Assembly: GCF_000802425.1 (NCBI RefSeq)
Contig: NZ_JRUD01000008.1
Coordinates: 113,756-177,755, forward strand
DNA: 64,000 nucleotides
Direction of reading: 5' to 3'
Source of the DNA: Pseudomonas flexibilis
GTDB lineage: Bacteria; Pseudomonadota; Gammaproteobacteria; Pseudomonadales; Pseudomonadaceae
Shown here in pieces: positions 61,701-64,000 of the stretch (its first letter is position 1; each line of letters opens with the position of its first letter). A program made the position numbers and the translations under genes. Below the pieces are notes generated by a model, which had not been told where the DNA came from, searched no databases, and worked only from the letters and a program-made list of their open reading frames with translations.

Positions 61701-62841
61701 AGCGGCTGATCCGCGCGGTGCCGGAGTCGATCACGTAGCGTATGCCCGGCACGGTCAACGAGGTTTCCGCCACGTTGGTGGCCAGCACGATCTTGCGCCC
61801 GGCGGCCGGCTTGAAGATCTTCTGCTGCTCGGCCGGGGTCAACCGCGCATACAGCGGCAGCACCTCGGTCAGACGCAGATTGGCCTTGCGCAGCACCTCG
61901 GCGGCGTCGCGAATCTCGCGCTCGCCGGGCAGGAACACCAGTACGTCGCCGGGGCGCTTGCCGACGCTCTTCTCGTGGGCCTCGATTTCGGCCAGCGCGG
62001 CGAGGATGCCCTGATCGACCGTCAGGTCGTCCTCGACCCGGTTGCCGTCCTCGTCGGTCTCGGCGGCCAGCGGGCGGTACCAGGTTTCCACCGGGTAGGT
62101 GCGCCCGGAGACTTCGATGATCGGCGCGTTATCAAAATGCTTGCTGAAACGCTCCAGATCGATGGTCGCCGAGGTGATGATGACCTTCAGGTCCGGGCGG
62201 CGCGGCAGCAGCTTCTTCAGGTAGCCGAGCAGGAAATCGATGTTCAGCGAGCGCTCGTGGGCCTCGTCGACGATCAGCGTGTCGTACTTTTCCAAAAAGC
62301 GGTCGTGCTGGGTTTCCGCCAGCAGGATGCCGTCGGTCATCAGCTTGATCAGGGTGCGCTCGGTGCTCTGGTCCTCGAAGCGCACCTGGTAGCCGACCAG
62401 TTCGCCCAGCGGCGCGGCCAGCTCCTCGGCGACCCGGGTGGCCACGCTGCGCGCCGCCAGCCGGCGCGGCTGGGTGTGGCCGATCAGGCCGTTCACGCCC
62501 CGGCCGATTTCCAGGCAGATCTTCGGCAGCTGGGTGGTCTTGCCCGAACCGGTCTCGCCGGCAATCACCAGCACCTGATGCTTCTCCAGCGCGGCCTTGA
62601 TCTCGTCGCGCTTGGCGGCAATCGGCAGCGCATCGTCGTAACGAATGGCCGGCACGCTCGCGCGGCGCGCCTGCACCTTGGCGCAACTGGCCTGGAAGCG
62701 CTCCAGCCACTGGGCCAGGCGGGCGTCGTCGGGCTTCTTCTGCAGGTCCTGCAACTGGCGGCGCAGGCGATGGCGATCGGCGGAAAACGCCTGGTCGAGA
62801 TTGTTCAGCAGGGTGGCAATGGCAGGCAGGGCGTCGGTCAT
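58771..62841 (-). CDS. hrpA: ATP-dependent RNA helicase HrpA
   Basis: HrpA is a DEAH-box helicase that rescues stalled and collided ribosomes in E. coli. The 1356-residue protein has Walker A GETGSGKTT at 95-103, the VDEAHERS box, SATID, the QRKGRCGR motif VI region, and the long C-terminal HrpA-specific domains. It is about 50 residues longer than I recall for the usual Pseudomonas protein. The extra length lies around residues 608-660, where an in-frame GTAGGGTGGAT palindrome and low-complexity sequence (ITPTTDTKLNAKLKEQAEARAAAQ) are inserted. Confidence 0.95.
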   Translation of the reverse strand: MTDALPAIATLLNNLDQAFSADRHRLRRQLQDLQKKPDDARLAQWLERFQASCAKVQARRASVPAIRYDDALPIAAKRDEIKAALEKHQVLVIAGETGSGKTTQLPKICLEIGRGVNGLIGHTQPRRLAARSVATRVAEELAAPLGELVGYQVRFEDQSTERTLIKLMTDGILLAETQHDRFLEKYDTLIVDEAHERSLNIDFLLGYLKKLLPRRPDLKVIITSATIDLERFSKHFDNAPIIEVSGRTYPVETWYRPLAAETDEDGNRVEDDLTVDQGILAALAEIEAHEKSVGKRPGDVLVFLPGEREIRDAAEVLRKANLRLTEVLPLYARLTPAEQQKIFKPAAGRKIVLATNVAETSLTVPGIRYVIDSGTARISRYSYRSKVQRLPIEAVSQASANQRKGRCGRVEPGICIRLYSEEDFLGRPEFTDPEILRTNLAAVILQMLHLRLGDIADFPFIEPPDGKAISDGFNLLQELSAVDREGRISALGRQLARIPIDPRLGRMLLEAARLGSLDEVLIVASALSVQDVRERPADRQQAADQAHAQWKDPDSDFAALINLWRGFEEKRQELGANALRSWCRKNFLNYLRLREWRDAHRQLLLIVRELKLGAGKAVDGSGHPPYAATDDRRVEDGEASSTNRITPTTDTKLNAKLKEQAEARAAAQRAKGYAAVHQAILSGLLSHIGSKTEDGDFLGARQRRFWIHPSSVIGRKKPQWVMAAELVETTKLFARMVAKIEPDWIEPLAGHLIKKNHFEPHWEKRRGQVVAFEQITLFGLIVVGKRPVHYGPVDPPAARELFIREGLVRGEINSRAKCLTENRDLLELLDELEAKARRRDILADEDTLFAYYDARLPQDIYQAASFESWYKRESQKNPQLLLMREEDVLARDASEITAAQYPDHLRLGELQLPLTYHFEPGHPRDGVTVRVPAPLLPQLPAERLEWLVPGLLEARAIELVRNLPKAMRKNFVPVPDFVRAALAKLPFAEGSLPEALGRELQRMTGARVPEEAWAEAGEKVESHLRMNIEVVDARGKFLGEGRDLAEITARFSEASQAALALPTQKAEQQKPVEAKGFAPVAEKTQQKVAGLAMTVYPALVEEGGVVKEGRFPTQAEAEFQHRRALQRLLLQQLSEQAKFLRGKLPGLTDMGLLYRDLGRVEALTEDILLASLDSCILDGVEPLPRDGAALASLAEHKRGAWTEHAERLSRLVLEILKHWHALQKRFKGRIDLAQAVALNDIKAQLGNLIYPGFVRETPGEWLREYPRYLKAIEQRFDKIGAQLQRDRVWSGELAGYWEQYQARLKKHLQEGKRDPELVAYRWMLEEYRVSLWAQQLGTKMPVSDKRLSKQWALVEA
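60964..60991. repeat. GTAGGGTGGAT half-element inside hrpA
   Basis: GTAGGGTGGATGGC-CGGA-GCCATCCACC (stem 60968-60991) lies within the hrpA frame and is read as DGSGHPPYAA on the minus strand. The sequence matches the start of the intergenic element at 17439. It keeps the frame open. Confidence 0.75.
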
Positions 62842-62961
62842 CGAGCAATCGCGGGCAAATCGGAAAGGGCGCGATTGTGGCAGATTTTCCGCGCCCGGGC
62901 GCGGCGTACGCGGCGTGCAGCGGTTACCCTAGCCAGCATTCGATGAGCCGGGCGAATCGCG

Positions 62962-63807
62962 ATGGACAATCCCCTGAGTGAAATGAGCTGGCGCGAGCGC
63001 CTTTACGTGGTGATCTTCTTCACCAACACCCCGGAAGGCCGGCGCTTCGACACCTGGCTGCTGGTGGCGATCCTGGCCAGCCTGCTGGTGGTGATGTTCG
63101 ACAGCATCCCCACGGTGAATGCCGAAGCGGGCCTGCCGCTGCTGGCGCTGGAATGGCTGTTCACCCTGCTGTTCATGGTCGAGTACGGGGTGCGCATCTA
63201 CTGCCATCCGGAACCGCGCAAGTACATCTTCAGCTTCTATGGGGCGGTCGACCTGCTGTCGTTCCTGCCCAGCTTCCTGGCCCTGCTGGTGCCCGGCAGC
63301 CAATACCTGATCGTGGTGCGCGTGCTGCGCCTGCTGCGGGTGTTCCGGATTCTCAAACTGACCCCTTACCTGAGCCAGGCCAACTTCCTGCTGGTGGCGC
63401 TGCGCGGCAGCCGGCAGAAGATCATCGTGTTCCTGCTCACGGTGAGCACCCTGGTGGTGATCTTCGGCACGCTGATGTACGTGATCGAGGGCCCGGAAAA
63501 CGGCTTCACCAGCATACCCACCAGCGTGTACTGGGCGGTGGTGACGCTGACCACTGTCGGCTACGGCGACATGGTGCCGCACACCGGACTGGGCAAGACA
63601 CTGGCCACGCTGATCATGGTCACCGGCTACTCGATCATCGCCGTGCCCACCGGCATCTTCACCGCCGAACTGGCCAACGCCATGCGCCAGGACAGCCTGC
63701 TCCACGACTGCCCGACCTGCCACAAGGACCACCACGAACCCCAGGCAGCGTTCTGCAGCCGCTGCGGGGAGAAGCTGTTCACGAAGACGACCGAGGAGCC
63801 AGCGTAG
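62962..63807 (+). CDS. Voltage-gated-type potassium channel with zinc-ribbon tail
   Basis: The 281-residue protein has six membrane segments including an S4-like helix with spaced arginines (VVRVLRLLRVFRILKL, about 113-128), a pore helix and the selectivity filter TVGYGD (about 196-201). The C-terminus carries two CxxC pairs, CPTC and CSRCG (about 251-272), which look like a zinc ribbon and may sense metal or redox state. It is divergent from hrpA. The TAG stop is the first part of a GTAGGGCGGA palindromic element. Confidence 0.92.
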   Translation: MDNPLSEMSWRERLYVVIFFTNTPEGRRFDTWLLVAILASLLVVMFDSIPTVNAEAGLPLLALEWLFTLLFMVEYGVRIYCHPEPRKYIFSFYGAVDLLSFLPSFLALLVPGSQYLIVVRVLRLLRVFRILKLTPYLSQANFLLVALRGSRQKIIVFLLTVSTLVVIFGTLMYVIEGPENGFTSIPTSVYWAVVTLTTVGYGDMVPHTGLGKTLATLIMVTGYSIIAVPTGIFTAELANAMRQDSLLHDCPTCHKDHHEPQAAFCSRCGEKLFTKTTEEPA

Positions 63808-63868
63808 GGCGGACAACGTTGGCGCCGTCGCGCGCAGCGGCGGCCGGAAAAACGCCGACCGCCCTTGT
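63804..63868. repeat. GTAGGGCGGA palindromic element after the potassium channel gene
   Basis: GTAGGGCGGAC (63804-63814) is followed by a GC-rich centre and an imperfect inverse, ACCGCCCTTG (to 63868). Its TAG (63805-63807) is the stop codon of the channel gene. The remaining 130 bases to the window end have lower GC content and show no coding frame or other feature. Confidence 0.7.
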
Positions 63869-64000
63869 ATCTCGACTACCTGTCTGCTATACACAACTGA
63901 CGCATCCGACGACCCCTTACGTTTTAAACAGAGTAGGTCGCTCGCCAGCACAAAAGAACACATCGTCTCAAACAACTGCGTCAACGTCTCGCACCCCCCA

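Noticed and set aside
59479..62946. A 1155-residue open frame on the plus strand opposite hrpA
   Set aside because: Antisense shadow of hrpA with the same low-complexity composition and no recognisable domain.

Overview
The window is a GC-rich stretch of a gammaproteobacterial chromosome. Gene content, protein sequences and gene order point to Pseudomonas, and most likely a member of the mendocina/alcaligenes side of the genus. This is inferred from the proteins; no 16S gene is present. Almost everything is core housekeeping DNA. No intact insertion sequence, prophage, CRISPR array, tRNA or rRNA was seen.

Layout. 1-6.4 kb: the end of a PhoD-like phosphatase gene, a small conserved gene, a thioesterase, the rpsP-rimM-trmD-rplS ribosome/tRNA operon, ffh and a CcsA-like membrane protein. 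6.4-9.8 kb: purT with an SGNH hydrolase, then a Nudix/gamma-carbonic-anhydrase/DUF1289 operon. 10-20 kb: an L,D-transpeptidase, mltF, the large purL gene, a NIF3-like protein, a pirin, DUF488, a lipoprotein and a Tat-exported multicopper oxidase. 20-24 kb: betT, ohr, a cold-shock gene and three gene remnants (alpha/beta hydrolase start, AraC cupin piece, AlpA piece), making this the most disturbed part. 24-30 kb: guaBA, a MarR regulator, DUF2804 and a diguanylate cyclase. 30-34.3 kb: the scpA-scpB-yciO-rnm group, divergent from yciB-yciI. 34.3-37 kb: a Cpx-like response regulator, Spy-like periplasmic protein and sensor kinase, with a CpxR-type box in front of the Spy-like gene. 37-42.7 kb: a CobT paralogue with altered active-site motifs, two NlpC/P60 lipoproteins, a glycosylase-like protein, a DAHP synthase behind an unusual leader with two aromatic-residue-rich small ORFs, and ttcA. 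42.8-50.2 kb: DnaJ-related, Yip1, SprT, DUF2937, a class II amidotransferase, oligopeptidase B, a YihY protein and small membrane proteins. 50.4-54 kb: a complete curli export set (csgEFG) facing csgB and a very long csgA. 54.2-57.4 kb: the oadGAB sodium pump. 57.7-64 kb: a methyltransferase, hrpA and a potassium channel.

Three points deserve attention. The first is the DAHP synthase leader, with two peptides rich in Tyr/Phe/Trp codons and a textbook terminator between them. The second is the curli locus, whose major subunit has about 18 repeats. The third is the CobT paralogue, which lacks both expected catalytic glutamates. Two families of short palindromic repeats are scattered between genes. 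One copy lies in frame inside hrpA, and others supply the stop codons of flanking genes.
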